A stretch of 47,739 bases of DNA, from positions 1-47,739 of the forward strand of contig JAQUTW010000017.1 of assembly GCA_028694215.1 (NCBI GenBank), read 5' to 3'. The notes beneath the pieces are model-generated. The model saw only the letters and a program-made list of their open reading frames with translations. It was not told where the DNA came from and ran no database searches. A program made the position numbers and the translations under genes. This document shows, piece by piece, positions 16,979 to 25,860 of this stretch (positions are counted from its first letter, which is position 1; the number at the start of each line of letters is the position of its first letter). This DNA is from Paludibacteraceae bacterium (GTDB lineage Bacteria > Bacteroidota > Bacteroidia > Bacteroidales > Paludibacteraceae).

Positions 16979-18383
16979 ATATGCCTTCTCCTTTAAAAAT
17001 AACTTCAAAACTGTAGAGAATAATTTTTAAATCGGTGAGCAGTGTCATATTATCCATATAGATAATATCGTAATTGAGCCGTTCTATCATTTTTTCAATA
17101 GAGTCGGAGTAACCAACTTTGATTGGTCCCCACGATAGCAACCCTGGTTGTATTTTGTAGAGTAGGCAGTAGTAAGGGGCACTTTCCATGATTTGTTGAA
17201 TAAAATATTGTCGTTCAGGTCGTGGACCAACGATAGACATCTCGCCTTTCAAGATATTCCAAAATTGTGGAACTTCATCAATTCTGTATTTACGCAAAAA
17301 ATGACCAAATGGTGTTATGCGTTTGTCGTTTTGTGATGAAAGTAACGGAATAGATTTTTCGGCATTTTCATACATGGTGCGTAGTTTGATAATTTTAAAC
17401 GGGCGACCATATTTACCTATTCGTTCCTGTTTATAAAAAATTCCCCCTTTCGATTCTCGTTTGATACGTGGGGCAATATAGGCAAGAAAAGGCAAGAAAA
17501 GGAGTAATGCCAAAGCACTTATAAAGATATCGAAAACGCGTTTCACAGATTGTTGCCAAACAGGCATTGAAACTTCTGAAAGGGTTACAAAAGGTGAAGC
17601 ATCAATATCTTTTATACGTATTTTCCCTGTCAAAATCTCAAATTGTGATGGTGGGAATTGAATTGAGATATTATATTTGATGAGTTTATTTATTAAATTG
17701 AAAAGTTCATTGTCTTGTATATTGTCAAGAGCTATAATAATGTTTTGAATTTGGTGTTGTGCTATTATAGAATCTATTTTGGAAATATCTCCAAGAATGG
17801 TACCCGTACAAATAGAGGGTGTATGTCCTACGGTAACATATCCAACAATGGTATTACCATAATGACGGATTTTCTTGTTGAAATCTACTGTCGTCTTTTG
17901 CGCCGATATTCCGGTGCCAATAATTAATGTGTTGTTTTTTTGAAGCCCTTTTTTAATGCGGTTGTAGAATTGCTGAGTGATAGCGAAACGTCCGATGTAG
18001 GTAAACGTAAATTGCAAAGCCAACAGCACCAAAAAAGATTTGTAGTAGAAAGTATATGATACTACGACATCGTCAATTAATATCACAAAATACGTGATAA
18101 GTGTAATAAACAGTGCGGCAATAGCCGTAGAGAGAAATTCCACTAAACGCGAGTAGCTGTGATTTTGATTGTAAAATCCGCTCAAATAGTGTATGAACAG
18201 AGCAAGGAATGGGTAAAATATAGCAGACAGCCAAAGATTGTAAGATGGGATGAAAAATGGTATATGATCACCGGCACTGAGACGAAAATCATTGAATAGG
18301 CGGCGGAAAGTAAAAAAGCATATCCACACTAAGACTGCCATTAAAAAGTCACAAGCTATATATTTTAATCGTTGTTTATTCAT
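16977..18383 (-). CDS. Polyprenyl (undecaprenyl-phosphate) glycosylphosphotransferase
   Basis: A 468-residue membrane protein of the WcaJ/WbaP/CpsE type. Four or five N-terminal transmembrane helices are followed by a Rossmann-like middle domain (TLIIGTGISAQKT; residues about 140-250). The C-terminal catalytic bacterial-sugar-transferase domain has a single membrane helix (RVFDIFISALALLLFLPFL), then YKQERIGKYGRPFKIIKLRTM, which holds the conserved QERIG and KLRTM. It also has RKYRIDEVPQFWNILKGEMS and VGPRPE, split as IDEVPQFWNILKGEMS. It transfers sugar-1-phosphate onto undecaprenyl phosphate to start capsule, exopolysaccharide or glycan synthesis. No other polysaccharide genes are adjacent. 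It lies 3 bp downstream of tsaC. Confidence 0.93.
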   Translation of the reverse strand: MNKQRLKYIACDFLMAVLVWICFFTFRRLFNDFRLSAGDHIPFFIPSYNLWLSAIFYPFLALFIHYLSGFYNQNHSYSRLVEFLSTAIAALFITLITYFVILIDDVVVSYTFYYKSFLVLLALQFTFTYIGRFAITQQFYNRIKKGLQKNNTLIIGTGISAQKTTVDFNKKIRHYGNTIVGYVTVGHTPSICTGTILGDISKIDSIIAQHQIQNIIIALDNIQDNELFNLINKLIKYNISIQFPPSQFEILTGKIRIKDIDASPFVTLSEVSMPVWQQSVKRVFDIFISALALLLFLPFLAYIAPRIKRESKGGIFYKQERIGKYGRPFKIIKLRTMYENAEKSIPLLSSQNDKRITPFGHFLRKYRIDEVPQFWNILKGEMSIVGPRPERQYFIQQIMESAPYYCLLYKIQPGLLSWGPIKVGYSDSIEKMIERLNYDIIYMDNMTLLTDLKIILYSFEVIFKGEGI

Positions 18384-18386
18384 CTC

Positions 18387-18950
18387 TTATTCTCTGATGA
18401 TTTTTATTTCTCCGTTTACCTCTAATTTAATAATACTTGATGCGGTAGCAATGATTGTTTCGTTTTGCCGATATTCTACTATATAATCAACGCAGTTTTT
18501 AATGTTTTCGTCTATTTCACAGAAACTTTTAGGCGATATTTGTCCGCTGATATTTGCCGAGGTAGATACTATCGGTTTACGAAACTGTTCGCATAAGCAT
18601 TTCGAAAACTGTTCGCGAGTGATGCGTATGCCGATAGAACCGTCGTCTGCTATTAAGTTGGCAGCCAAGTTTTTGGCGTGTGGATAAATAATTGTAAGTG
18701 GTTTCTCGTTGAGTTCTATCAAATCCCAAGCCAATGCGGGGACTTCTTGAACATAACCTTGCAGTTTGGCAGTGCTGTCCATCAATACCAGCATGGCTTT
18801 TGTATTGGCGCGTTGTTTGATTTCATAAATTCGTTGTACAGCTTTTTCGTTGGTTGCATCGCAGCCAATACCCCAAATAGTGTCTGTAGGATAGAGAATT
18901 ACACCGCCCTGACGCAGTACCTCAAGAGCCTTTTTTAAAGTTTCTGTCAT
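18387..18950 (-). CDS. tsaC: L-threonylcarbamoyladenylate synthase (YrdC/Sua5 short form)
   Basis: A 187-residue protein with the YrdC domain only and no C-terminal Sua5 extension. It makes threonylcarbamoyl-AMP for the t6A37 modification of ANN-decoding tRNAs. Key segments are GGVILYPTDTIWGIGCDA, RIYEIKQRANTKAMLVL (the KxR nucleotide-binding region), PLTIIYPH, GSIGIRI and PIVSTSANISG. The protein is cytosolic. It is followed 3 bp later by the glycosylphosphotransferase gene, so the two share a transcript. The promoter box lies in the 283-bp divergent gap to recJ. Confidence 0.93.
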   Translation of the reverse strand: MTETLKKALEVLRQGGVILYPTDTIWGIGCDATNEKAVQRIYEIKQRANTKAMLVLMDSTAKLQGYVQEVPALAWDLIELNEKPLTIIYPHAKNLAANLIADDGSIGIRITREQFSKCLCEQFRKPIVSTSANISGQISPKSFCEIDENIKNCVDYIVEYRQNETIIATASSIIKLEVNGEIKIIRE

Positions 18951-18968
18951 AGTTCAACCATTTTTGTA

Positions 18969-18976
18969 CAAATTTA
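18969..18976 (-). promoter_or_regulatory. tsaC promoter, -7 box
   Basis: On the minus strand the sequence reads TAAATTTG, a match to TAnnTTTG, 18 bases before the tsaC start. Confidence 0.5.
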
Positions 18977-19090
18977 CATGATAATTTTTAGATAGCCTCA
19001 TTTAAACGAGAAAAATAATTGTTTGAACATCTTTGGCATTAATACCAATCATAGTTGTGGTAGTGTATGAAAAATAAATCGAGAATATTG

Positions 19091-19121
19091 TTTGGCTTTT
19101 CTTGTTTTTTTGTTAACTTTA
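19091..19121 (+). promoter_or_regulatory. recJ promoter, -33 and -7 boxes
   Basis: TTTG at 19091-19094 and TAACTTTA at 19114-19121 are 19 bases apart, the spacing expected of Bacteroidota promoters. The -7 box ends in A instead of G. The leader to recJ would be about 105 bases. Confidence 0.5.
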
Positions 19122-19233
19122 CAGAATGATAATAATGACGATATGTGCTGTTGAGTTATGGGGTGTAATTTTATAGTTATCACCTTGTTGTCGTTTATTT
19201 TCTACTTATGATAAAAATAAAAAAACTATATAA

Positions 19234-20973
19234 ATGGAAACTCAATGGATTTTTTCTCCCATTGATGCTACACAGGAAATTTTACAACAACAAATTGCCA
19301 CAGAGTTAGGAGTCAGCCCTGTTATTGCAAAAATTCTTGTTCAAAGGGGAGTTACAACATTTGAAGAGGCACGCCTCTTTTTTCGTCCCGATTTGTCTCA
19401 GTTGCACGATCCTTTCCTGATAAAGGACATGGATAAGGCCGTGGAACGCCTTAATGTGGCTTTGTCAAAAAAGGAAGGTATCTTAATTTATGGCGATTAT
19501 GATGTAGATGGCACAACAGCAGTTGCTTTGGTTTATAACATCTTACATCGTTATACTTCCAACATCGATTTTTATATTCCCGATCGCTATACCGAAGGCT
19601 ATGGCATTTCGTATAAAGGCATTGATTTTGCCAAAGCCCAAGGTTATTCCTTAATTATTGCGTTGGATTGTGGTATTAAAGCCATTGAAAAGGTTGATTA
19701 TGCCAATAAATTGGGTATTGATTTTATTATTTGTGATCATCATACGCCCGACGATGAGCTCCCAAAGGCGTTGGCGGTACTGGATAGCAAGCGTAATGAT
19801 TGTACGTATCCGTATGAACATTTATCAGGCTGTGGTGTCGGTTTTAAATTTATGCAGGCATTTGCACAAGATAACGGTATCCCGTTCGATAAGTTGAAAC
19901 CTTTGTTGGATTTGGTGGTTGTGAGTATTGCTTCAGATATTGTACCTATTACGGGCGAAAACAGAATATTGGCTTCTTTTGGATTGAAACAACTGAATGA
20001 AAACCCAAGTTTGGGTTTAAAAAGTATTATCAATTTGTGTGGGTTGTCCAATAAGGATATAACCATCAGTGATATAGTTTTTAAAATAGGTCCGCGCATT
20101 AATGCTTCAGGACGTATTCAGTCGGGGCGTGAAGTGGTAGAACTTCTTGTAACACATGATGTGGATTTTGCTAAAGAAAAAAGTGATTGTATCAATTCGT
20201 ACAATGATGAACGGCGCAATATTGACAAACAAACGACGGAAGAAGCCAAACTTGTTTTGGGTGACATTTCGGAAGGAGATTCATCTATTGTTATTTACAA
20301 TTCGGAATGGCATAAGGGTATCGTTGGCATAGTCGCTTCGCGTTTGGCGGAGGAATATTATCGCCCTACCATTGTGCTTACGTTGGCTAATGGTTTTATA
20401 AGTGGTTCGGCACGTTCTATTCCCGGATTTGACATTTATAAAGCTATTGATAACTGTCGTGATTTATTGGAAAACTTTGGCGGACATATTTATGCTGCCG
20501 GATTGACTTTGAAAGAATCTGCTTTAGAAGAATTTAAACAACGCTTTGAGACGTATGTGTGTGCCAATATTCTACCCGAACAGAAAAGTCCGCAGATAGA
20601 AATTGATGCAGAAATAGCATTTAAAGATATTACTCCAAAATTCTTCCGTATTTTGAAACAGTGCGGTCCATTCGGACCCGGAAATATGAAACCTGTTTTT
20701 TGTACCAGAAGAGTTTTTGATTATAATGGAAACAGTCGTTTGGTGGGAAGAGAACATGAACATTTAAAATTGGAATTGGTAGATGCCAGTTGTGAAAATG
20801 TAATGAATGGCATCGCATTTCGAATGAAAGACTATAACGATGATTTGAAAGCCTTTAATCCTTTGGATATTTGTTATACAATAGAAGAAAATGTGTTTAA
20901 TGGAAATACTTCTTTACAACTTCAGGTACGCGATATAAAATTATCTAAACCCAAAGAAGGGAGTATTATTTAA
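19234..20973 (+). CDS. recJ: Single-stranded-DNA-specific exonuclease RecJ
   Basis: A 579-residue cytoplasmic 5'-3' single-strand exonuclease used in recombination and mismatch repair. The DHH phosphoesterase motifs are present: DYDVDGTT near residues 88-95, the DHH motif at 168-170 (in ICDHHTPDDELP), LSGCGVGFKF and RINASGR. The DHHA1 region has HKGIVGIVASRLAEEY, GSARSIPGFDIYKAI and FGGHIYAAGLTL. A C-terminal OB-like part with CGPFGPGNMKPVF completes the protein. Length is normal and no metal-binding residue appears missing. It stands alone after a long leader. Confidence 0.97.
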   Translation: METQWIFSPIDATQEILQQQIATELGVSPVIAKILVQRGVTTFEEARLFFRPDLSQLHDPFLIKDMDKAVERLNVALSKKEGILIYGDYDVDGTTAVALVYNILHRYTSNIDFYIPDRYTEGYGISYKGIDFAKAQGYSLIIALDCGIKAIEKVDYANKLGIDFIICDHHTPDDELPKALAVLDSKRNDCTYPYEHLSGCGVGFKFMQAFAQDNGIPFDKLKPLLDLVVVSIASDIVPITGENRILASFGLKQLNENPSLGLKSIINLCGLSNKDITISDIVFKIGPRINASGRIQSGREVVELLVTHDVDFAKEKSDCINSYNDERRNIDKQTTEEAKLVLGDISEGDSSIVIYNSEWHKGIVGIVASRLAEEYYRPTIVLTLANGFISGSARSIPGFDIYKAIDNCRDLLENFGGHIYAAGLTLKESALEEFKQRFETYVCANILPEQKSPQIEIDAEIAFKDITPKFFRILKQCGPFGPGNMKPVFCTRRVFDYNGNSRLVGREHEHLKLELVDASCENVMNGIAFRMKDYNDDLKAFNPLDICYTIEENVFNGNTSLQLQVRDIKLSKPKEGSII

Positions 20974-21023
20974 TCTAATGCGTGGTAGCCTTATTGTGTA
21001 TGCGGAGTGCATAGATGTTTACG

Positions 21024-21031
21024 TATATTTG
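21024..21031 (+). promoter_or_regulatory. Glycogen synthase promoter, -7 box
   Basis: TATATTTG fits TAnnTTTG and lies 27 bases before the start codon. Confidence 0.55.
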
Positions 21032-21058
21032 TAATTATAATTTTTTAATTGATTTTTT

Positions 21059-22684
21059 ATGAGTTTCCTTTTACCTGATTATATTTTTGAAACCAGTTGG
21101 GAAGTCTGTAATAAAGTTGGTGGTATTTATGCTGTACTTTCAACGCGTGCCAGAACACTTCAGTCCGATTTCCCCGATAAATTGTTTTTCATTGGACCGG
21201 ATATTTGGGAAGATGAAGAATCTCAGGATTTTATTTCTACCAATGATTTTGCAGAGTGGGTAGATTATGCGAAAACGAATGAAAATTTATTGGTAAAAGT
21301 AGGACGTTGGGGTGTTTGTGGACGTCCTTTTGCCATTTTGGTCGATTTTAGATCGTTTTTTCACAAAAAAGATGAAATTTATGGTAACTTCTGGAAGTGG
21401 TATGGCATAGAATCTTTGCAGGCTTATGGCGATTATGACGAAGCATCAATGTTTGGTTATGCCGCCGGTGCAGTTGTCGAAAGTTTCTATCGTTTCTATC
21501 ATTTGAAAGGGCAAAAAGTAGTGGCACATTTTAATGAATGGATGTCGGCTTTCGGTCTGTTTTATTTGAAACATTATTTGCCTGAAGTGGCTACATTGTT
21601 TACCACACATGCTACGTCAATAGGTCGTTCCATTGCCGGAAACGATAAACCTTTGTACGACTATTTGCAAGGTTACAATGGCGACCAGATGGCGCGTGAA
21701 TTAAATATGATTTCAAAACACTCAGTCGAAAAAACGGCGGCTCATGTGTGTGATGCTTTTACCACTGTGAGTGATATTACCAATAAAGAATGTATTCAAT
21801 TGCTTGAAAAAGCGGCTGATGTGGTAACGCCAAACGGTTTTGAACCCGATTTTGTTCCTCAAGGCAAGGCTTTAGCAGCGGCACGTGCCAAAGCGCGTGA
21901 ATGTTTGACCAATGTTGCTGAAAATCTTTTGAGTTATAAATTAAGCAAAAACCCTCTTTTTGTCGGCATTTCGGGCAGATATGAGTTTAAAAACAAAGGC
22001 ATAGATGTGTTTGTAGATGCATTGAAAAAGGTCAATGATTTGCCGATAGGTAGAGAGATTGTTGCTTTTGTAATGGTTCCGGCGTGGTCGGATGGCCCGC
22101 GTGGCGATTTGGCATATAAAATGAAACATCAGTTGGATTTGCAAATAGCGAATCCCTTTTATACGCATAAGTTGGTGGAGATAGCTCAAGATAATGTTAT
22201 GCGTATGATTTATGGGCTGAATTATACCAATCAGCAGTCCCAAACAGTAAAAATTATTTTTGTACCAAGCTATTTGAATGGGAAAGACGGTATTTTTAAT
22301 ATGTCGTATTATGATTTATTGGTGGGATTGGATTTAACAATTTTCCCTTCGTATTATGAACCGTGGGGATATACACCGTTAGAGAGTGCGGCTTTTGGAA
22401 TTCCTACTGTTACCACCGACTTGTCCGGTTTTGGGCAATGGGTTTCGCCACAGCCTCAAAATATCGACAAAGGAGTTGGTATTGTCCATCGTTCGGACAG
22501 CAATTATGCGGAAGTTGTAGCCGGAGTTTGCGATATGGTGGCAACGTTTGCCAAAAGTTCCGACAAGGAGCACAAAGCTATGCAGAAAAAAGTGTCTGCC
22601 GTTGCCGAAAAAGCCTTGTGGCGTAAATTTATCAAATATTACTATCAGGCTTATGATATTGCTTTGAGAAAATTAAAGAAATAA
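21059..22684 (+). CDS. Glycogen synthase, GT3-like type found in Bacteroidota
   Basis: A 541-residue cytosolic glycosyltransferase. It starts with FETSWEVCNKVGGIYAVLST, where the KVGG.Y loop binds the nucleotide sugar. HFNEWMSAFGLFYLK, LFTTHATSIGR, VVTPNGFEPDF and GISGRYEFKNKGIDVFVDAL follow. The C-terminal acceptor/donor motif is YYEPWGYTPLESAAFGIPTV, with the E-x7-E pair of GT-B enzymes. The sequence is closer to eukaryotic-type (GT3) than to GlgA (GT5) synthases, as is usual in Bacteroidota. It elongates glycogen from UDP- or ADP-glucose; which donor cannot be told by eye. A lipoprotein gene follows 18 bp downstream. Confidence 0.93.
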   Translation: MSFLLPDYIFETSWEVCNKVGGIYAVLSTRARTLQSDFPDKLFFIGPDIWEDEESQDFISTNDFAEWVDYAKTNENLLVKVGRWGVCGRPFAILVDFRSFFHKKDEIYGNFWKWYGIESLQAYGDYDEASMFGYAAGAVVESFYRFYHLKGQKVVAHFNEWMSAFGLFYLKHYLPEVATLFTTHATSIGRSIAGNDKPLYDYLQGYNGDQMARELNMISKHSVEKTAAHVCDAFTTVSDITNKECIQLLEKAADVVTPNGFEPDFVPQGKALAAARAKARECLTNVAENLLSYKLSKNPLFVGISGRYEFKNKGIDVFVDALKKVNDLPIGREIVAFVMVPAWSDGPRGDLAYKMKHQLDLQIANPFYTHKLVEIAQDNVMRMIYGLNYTNQQSQTVKIIFVPSYLNGKDGIFNMSYYDLLVGLDLTIFPSYYEPWGYTPLESAAFGIPTVTTDLSGFGQWVSPQPQNIDKGVGIVHRSDSNYAEVVAGVCDMVATFAKSSDKEHKAMQKKVSAVAEKALWRKFIKYYYQAYDIALRKLKK

Positions 22685-22702
22685 CTTTAAATTCATAAAT
22701 CT

Positions 22703-23674
22703 ATGAAAAGAAAAGTGCTGTTATTTTGTGTATTAGCAATTCTTTTGATAAATTGCGCTCCGAAAGATACATCAACAGATTATTCTCAGAGCAGCAATTG
22801 GGTAGTGAATGCTCAGGGATGTACCGACAAAGGGATAGATGTTTTCTTTATGATGCCAACTTGTTGGAGACCGATAGAAGGAGATGGCACTTATTGTGAC
22901 ATAGACAATGCTACGCTTATAGAAGGAGCTGCAAAAGTATTGAACGAGCAAACTTCGGTTTTCGGTGAATCGTGTAATATTTACATGCCGTATTATCGCC
23001 AATTGAATATTCAGGTTGCAACAGAACTTTCAACGGAAGAGGCTTTTGAAAAACTTGAAGCGGTGCCTTATCAAGATATTGTTGGTGCTTTTAAGTACTA
23101 TTTGGAACATTACAATAACGGGAAACCGTTTATTTTGGCTTCACATTCGCAAGGAACGCAGGTGGGAATAATTATGTTTCGGAATTTTTTAAATCAAAAT
23201 CCTGAAGTTCAGGCACGTATGATAGCTGCTTATCTTATAGGTTTTACGGTTAATAAATCGGATACGCTGACTTATACAAATATGCACGAAGCTAAAAGTG
23301 CCACCGATTTGGGTACAATTATCAGTTGGAATGCGGAAGCTCCTAATTTGAAAGAGAAAAGTTTTATTTGCACAGGTAACGGCATGTGTATTAATCCCAT
23401 TAATTGGAAAACAGACTCTACCTATGCTTCTGCATCAGAAGGTAAAGGTTCGCGTGTGAAAGAAGGTAATGAATATGTGGATAAATTTCATTTTGCCGAT
23501 GCACAAATTAATCTTTCTCGTGGTTCTGTTCAGGTTTCAACTATTCCGCAAGATTATTGGAGCGGACTTCCATATTTTCCGAAAGGTGTGTTTCACGGAT
23601 TGGATTATGCGTTGTTTTATTATGACATAAGGCAAAATGTAAAAGATAGAATAGAAGCTTATTTGGCTCAATAA
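22703..23674 (+). CDS. DUF3089 alpha/beta-hydrolase-like lipoprotein
   Basis: A 323-residue protein with a lipoprotein signal (LLINCAP; Cys at about residue 18). DUF3089 features are VFFMMPTCW, IYMPYYRQLN, the nucleophile elbow SHSQGT with S149 (a variant GxSxG), AAYLIGFTV and ISWNAEAP. A terminal acid and His are not assigned with certainty; HGLDYALFYYDIR near the end may carry the His and Asp. This suggests an envelope esterase or lipase of unknown substrate. It follows the glycogen synthase gene by 18 bp, so the two are probably co-transcribed although no functional link is obvious. A strong terminator follows. Confidence 0.87.
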   Translation: MKRKVLLFCVLAILLINCAPKDTSTDYSQSSNWVVNAQGCTDKGIDVFFMMPTCWRPIEGDGTYCDIDNATLIEGAAKVLNEQTSVFGESCNIYMPYYRQLNIQVATELSTEEAFEKLEAVPYQDIVGAFKYYLEHYNNGKPFILASHSQGTQVGIIMFRNFLNQNPEVQARMIAAYLIGFTVNKSDTLTYTNMHEAKSATDLGTIISWNAEAPNLKEKSFICTGNGMCINPINWKTDSTYASASEGKGSRVKEGNEYVDKFHFADAQINLSRGSVQVSTIPQDYWSGLPYFPKGVFHGLDYALFYYDIRQNVKDRIEAYLAQ

Positions 23675-23695
23675 ACCATTGAGAAAGCGAACAAA

Positions 23696-23731
23696 AAATC
23701 AGCGTAAAATCGATTGATTTTACGCTGATTT
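23696..23731. terminator. Bidirectional terminator between convergent genes
   Basis: A perfect 16-bp stem (begins AAATCAGCGTAAAATC) with a 4-base loop. It sits between the DUF3089 gene and the convergent M3 peptidase gene. Confidence 0.85.
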
Positions 23732-23743
23732 GTAATTTGTAAG

Positions 23744-25831
23744 TTATAATCCGCGTCCTTTAAGCATGGCTTCCGGATTTGGGTCGGCTCCACGAAATTG
23801 TTTGTAGAGTTTCATTGGTTCGTCCGAACCGCCTTTTTCCAAAATATTGGTGCGGAACGATTTGGCAGTTTCTTCATCAAAAATGCCTTTCTCCTTGAAA
23901 AGTTCAAACGCATCTTTATCCAACACTTCTGCCCACAAATAGCTGTAGTAACCGGCAGAATAGCCATTGTTGAATACGTGATTGAAGTAAGTACTTCTGT
24001 AACGTGGAATGATTTCGTCAATCAGACCGATAGCTTTCATTTTCTCGGTTTCAAAGTTAACAACATCAATATTTTCAATGGTTGTAAGGTCGTGCCATGC
24101 CATATCCAAAATGGAGGCCGCCACTAATTCGGTTGTCATAAAACCTTGATTGAAAGTTGTCGTTTTTTGTATTTTTTCCACCAATTCGGCAGGTATAATT
24201 TCTCCGGTTTGGTAGTGTTTGGCATACATGGCAAGTACTTCCGGCTCAAATGCCCAATTCTCGTTGATTTGACTTGGCAGTTCTACAAAATCGCGCGCCA
24301 CATTTGTGCCACTTACGTCCACATACCTACATTGGCTTAGCAAGCCGTGCAGAGCATGACCAAATTCGTGAAACATGGTTTCTACTTCGTCAAGATTAAG
24401 CAGTGATGGTTGGTCGGCAGTCGGTTTGGTAAAATTTCCTACATTTACAATAATCGGACGTACATTTTTGCCATCTACAAAACGTTGGTCGCGGAAATTG
24501 CTCATCCATGCCCCGCCACGTTTGCTTGCACGCGGATAATAATCGGTATAAAGCAAACCGATAAGTGAACCATCGGCGTCGGTTACTTTAAATGTTTCAA
24601 CTTCCGTATCGTACACAGGTACACTATCCAATTTTTCAAAATTCAATCCGTAGAGTTTGTGGGCAACGGCAAAAACGCCATTACGCACATTTTCCATCTG
24701 AAAATAAGGTTTTATTTTATCTTCGTTCAAGGCATATTTTTGTTGGCGCAATTTTTCGGCATAGAAGTCCCAATCCCATGCTGCCAATTTGAATCCACCA
24801 TTTTCGGCATCAATAATCTGTTGCATTTCTGCACGTTCCTCTTTGGCTTTGGCAAGAGCAGGAGGAAAGAGTTTTGCCAAAAAATCGTCAACGGTTTTGG
24901 CGGTTTTTGCCATGGTTTCATCCAAAATAAAATTGGCAGGTGTGTCAAAGCCTAACGTTTTTGCCTTTTCGATGCGCAACCGCATAATGTCGAGTACAAT
25001 TTGTTTGTTGTCGTTTTCATTATTATTGTTACCACGCATGGAGTAGGCTTTAAACATCTGTTCGCGCAAATTGCGACGTTCGCTGTATTGCATAAACGGT
25101 CCGTAGCTTGGGCGTTGCAATCCGAAGAGCCATTTACCTTCCATTCCGGCTTCTTTGGCGGCTTCGGCTGCTGCCGTACGTACAGCTTCCGGAAGTCCTG
25201 CCAAATCCTCCTCTTTGTCAATAATTAATTGAAAAGCATTGGTTTCTGCCAGTAAGTTATTGCCGAATTTTTGTTGCAGCGATGAGAGTTGTTTGTTTAT
25301 TTCGCGCAAACGAGCTTGTTGTTCGGCATCTAAACCGATTCCGTTGCGTACAAAATTGCGGTGTAATTTTTCGAGGACCATTTGTTGTTCTGTAGTCAAT
25401 TTTAAGCTGTCGCGCTGTGCATAAACGGCATCGACACGTTTGAACAAATCGGCGTTCATAAAAATATTGTCGCTGTGTTCGGAAATCAGAGGCAAGGCTT
25501 TTTCTACAATTGCATTCAAATTATCGGAAGCATTTGATTCCGACAGATTGAACAGAACTCCTGCTACTTTGCTCAACAATGTACCCGAATTTTCGTAAAC
25601 AGTTATGGTATTTTCAAAAGTCGCTGTTTCGCCATTGTTGGCTATGGCATCTATTTCTGCCTGCTGTTGTTTTATGCCTTCTTCAATAGCCGGCAGATAA
25701 TCGGCATCCGTTATCTGTTCAAACGGAGGTAAACCGTAGGGTGTGTTCCACTCCGTAAAAAATGGATTTTGATGTTTTGTACAAGCCATCAACATAAGTG
25801 TTGTCGTTAAAATTAAAACTGTCTTTTTCAT
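23744..25831 (-). CDS. M3-family metallopeptidase (oligopeptidase/Dcp-like) lipoprotein
   Basis: A 695-residue zinc peptidase of the thimet/Dcp type. The signal is lipoprotein-like (LTTTLMLMACTK), so it is probably anchored in the envelope, as is common for Bacteroidota Dcp-like enzymes. The mature N-terminus has FTEWNTPYGLPPFEQI, typical of the group. The zinc motif is HEFGHALHG with H488, E489 and H492; the third ligand should be the Glu in the downstream segment. SQINENWAFEPEVL and YSYLWAEVLDKDAF are further M3 hallmarks. It likely trims short peptides, possibly removing C-terminal dipeptides. It lies 29 bp after the Big2 lipoprotein gene on the same strand. Confidence 0.95.
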   Translation of the reverse strand: MKKTVLILTTTLMLMACTKHQNPFFTEWNTPYGLPPFEQITDADYLPAIEEGIKQQQAEIDAIANNGETATFENTITVYENSGTLLSKVAGVLFNLSESNASDNLNAIVEKALPLISEHSDNIFMNADLFKRVDAVYAQRDSLKLTTEQQMVLEKLHRNFVRNGIGLDAEQQARLREINKQLSSLQQKFGNNLLAETNAFQLIIDKEEDLAGLPEAVRTAAAEAAKEAGMEGKWLFGLQRPSYGPFMQYSERRNLREQMFKAYSMRGNNNNENDNKQIVLDIMRLRIEKAKTLGFDTPANFILDETMAKTAKTVDDFLAKLFPPALAKAKEERAEMQQIIDAENGGFKLAAWDWDFYAEKLRQQKYALNEDKIKPYFQMENVRNGVFAVAHKLYGLNFEKLDSVPVYDTEVETFKVTDADGSLIGLLYTDYYPRASKRGGAWMSNFRDQRFVDGKNVRPIIVNVGNFTKPTADQPSLLNLDEVETMFHEFGHALHGLLSQCRYVDVSGTNVARDFVELPSQINENWAFEPEVLAMYAKHYQTGEIIPAELVEKIQKTTTFNQGFMTTELVAASILDMAWHDLTTIENIDVVNFETEKMKAIGLIDEIIPRYRSTYFNHVFNNGYSAGYYSYLWAEVLDKDAFELFKEKGIFDEETAKSFRTNILEKGGSDEPMKLYKQFRGADPNPEAMLKGRGL

Positions 25832-25860
25832 AAAATTACTTGTTTATATACCTATTTTTT

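Noticed and set aside
19126-19176. Possible 16-codon leader peptide before recJ
   Set aside because: There is no run of regulatory codons and no attenuator hairpin; such short frames occur by chance.
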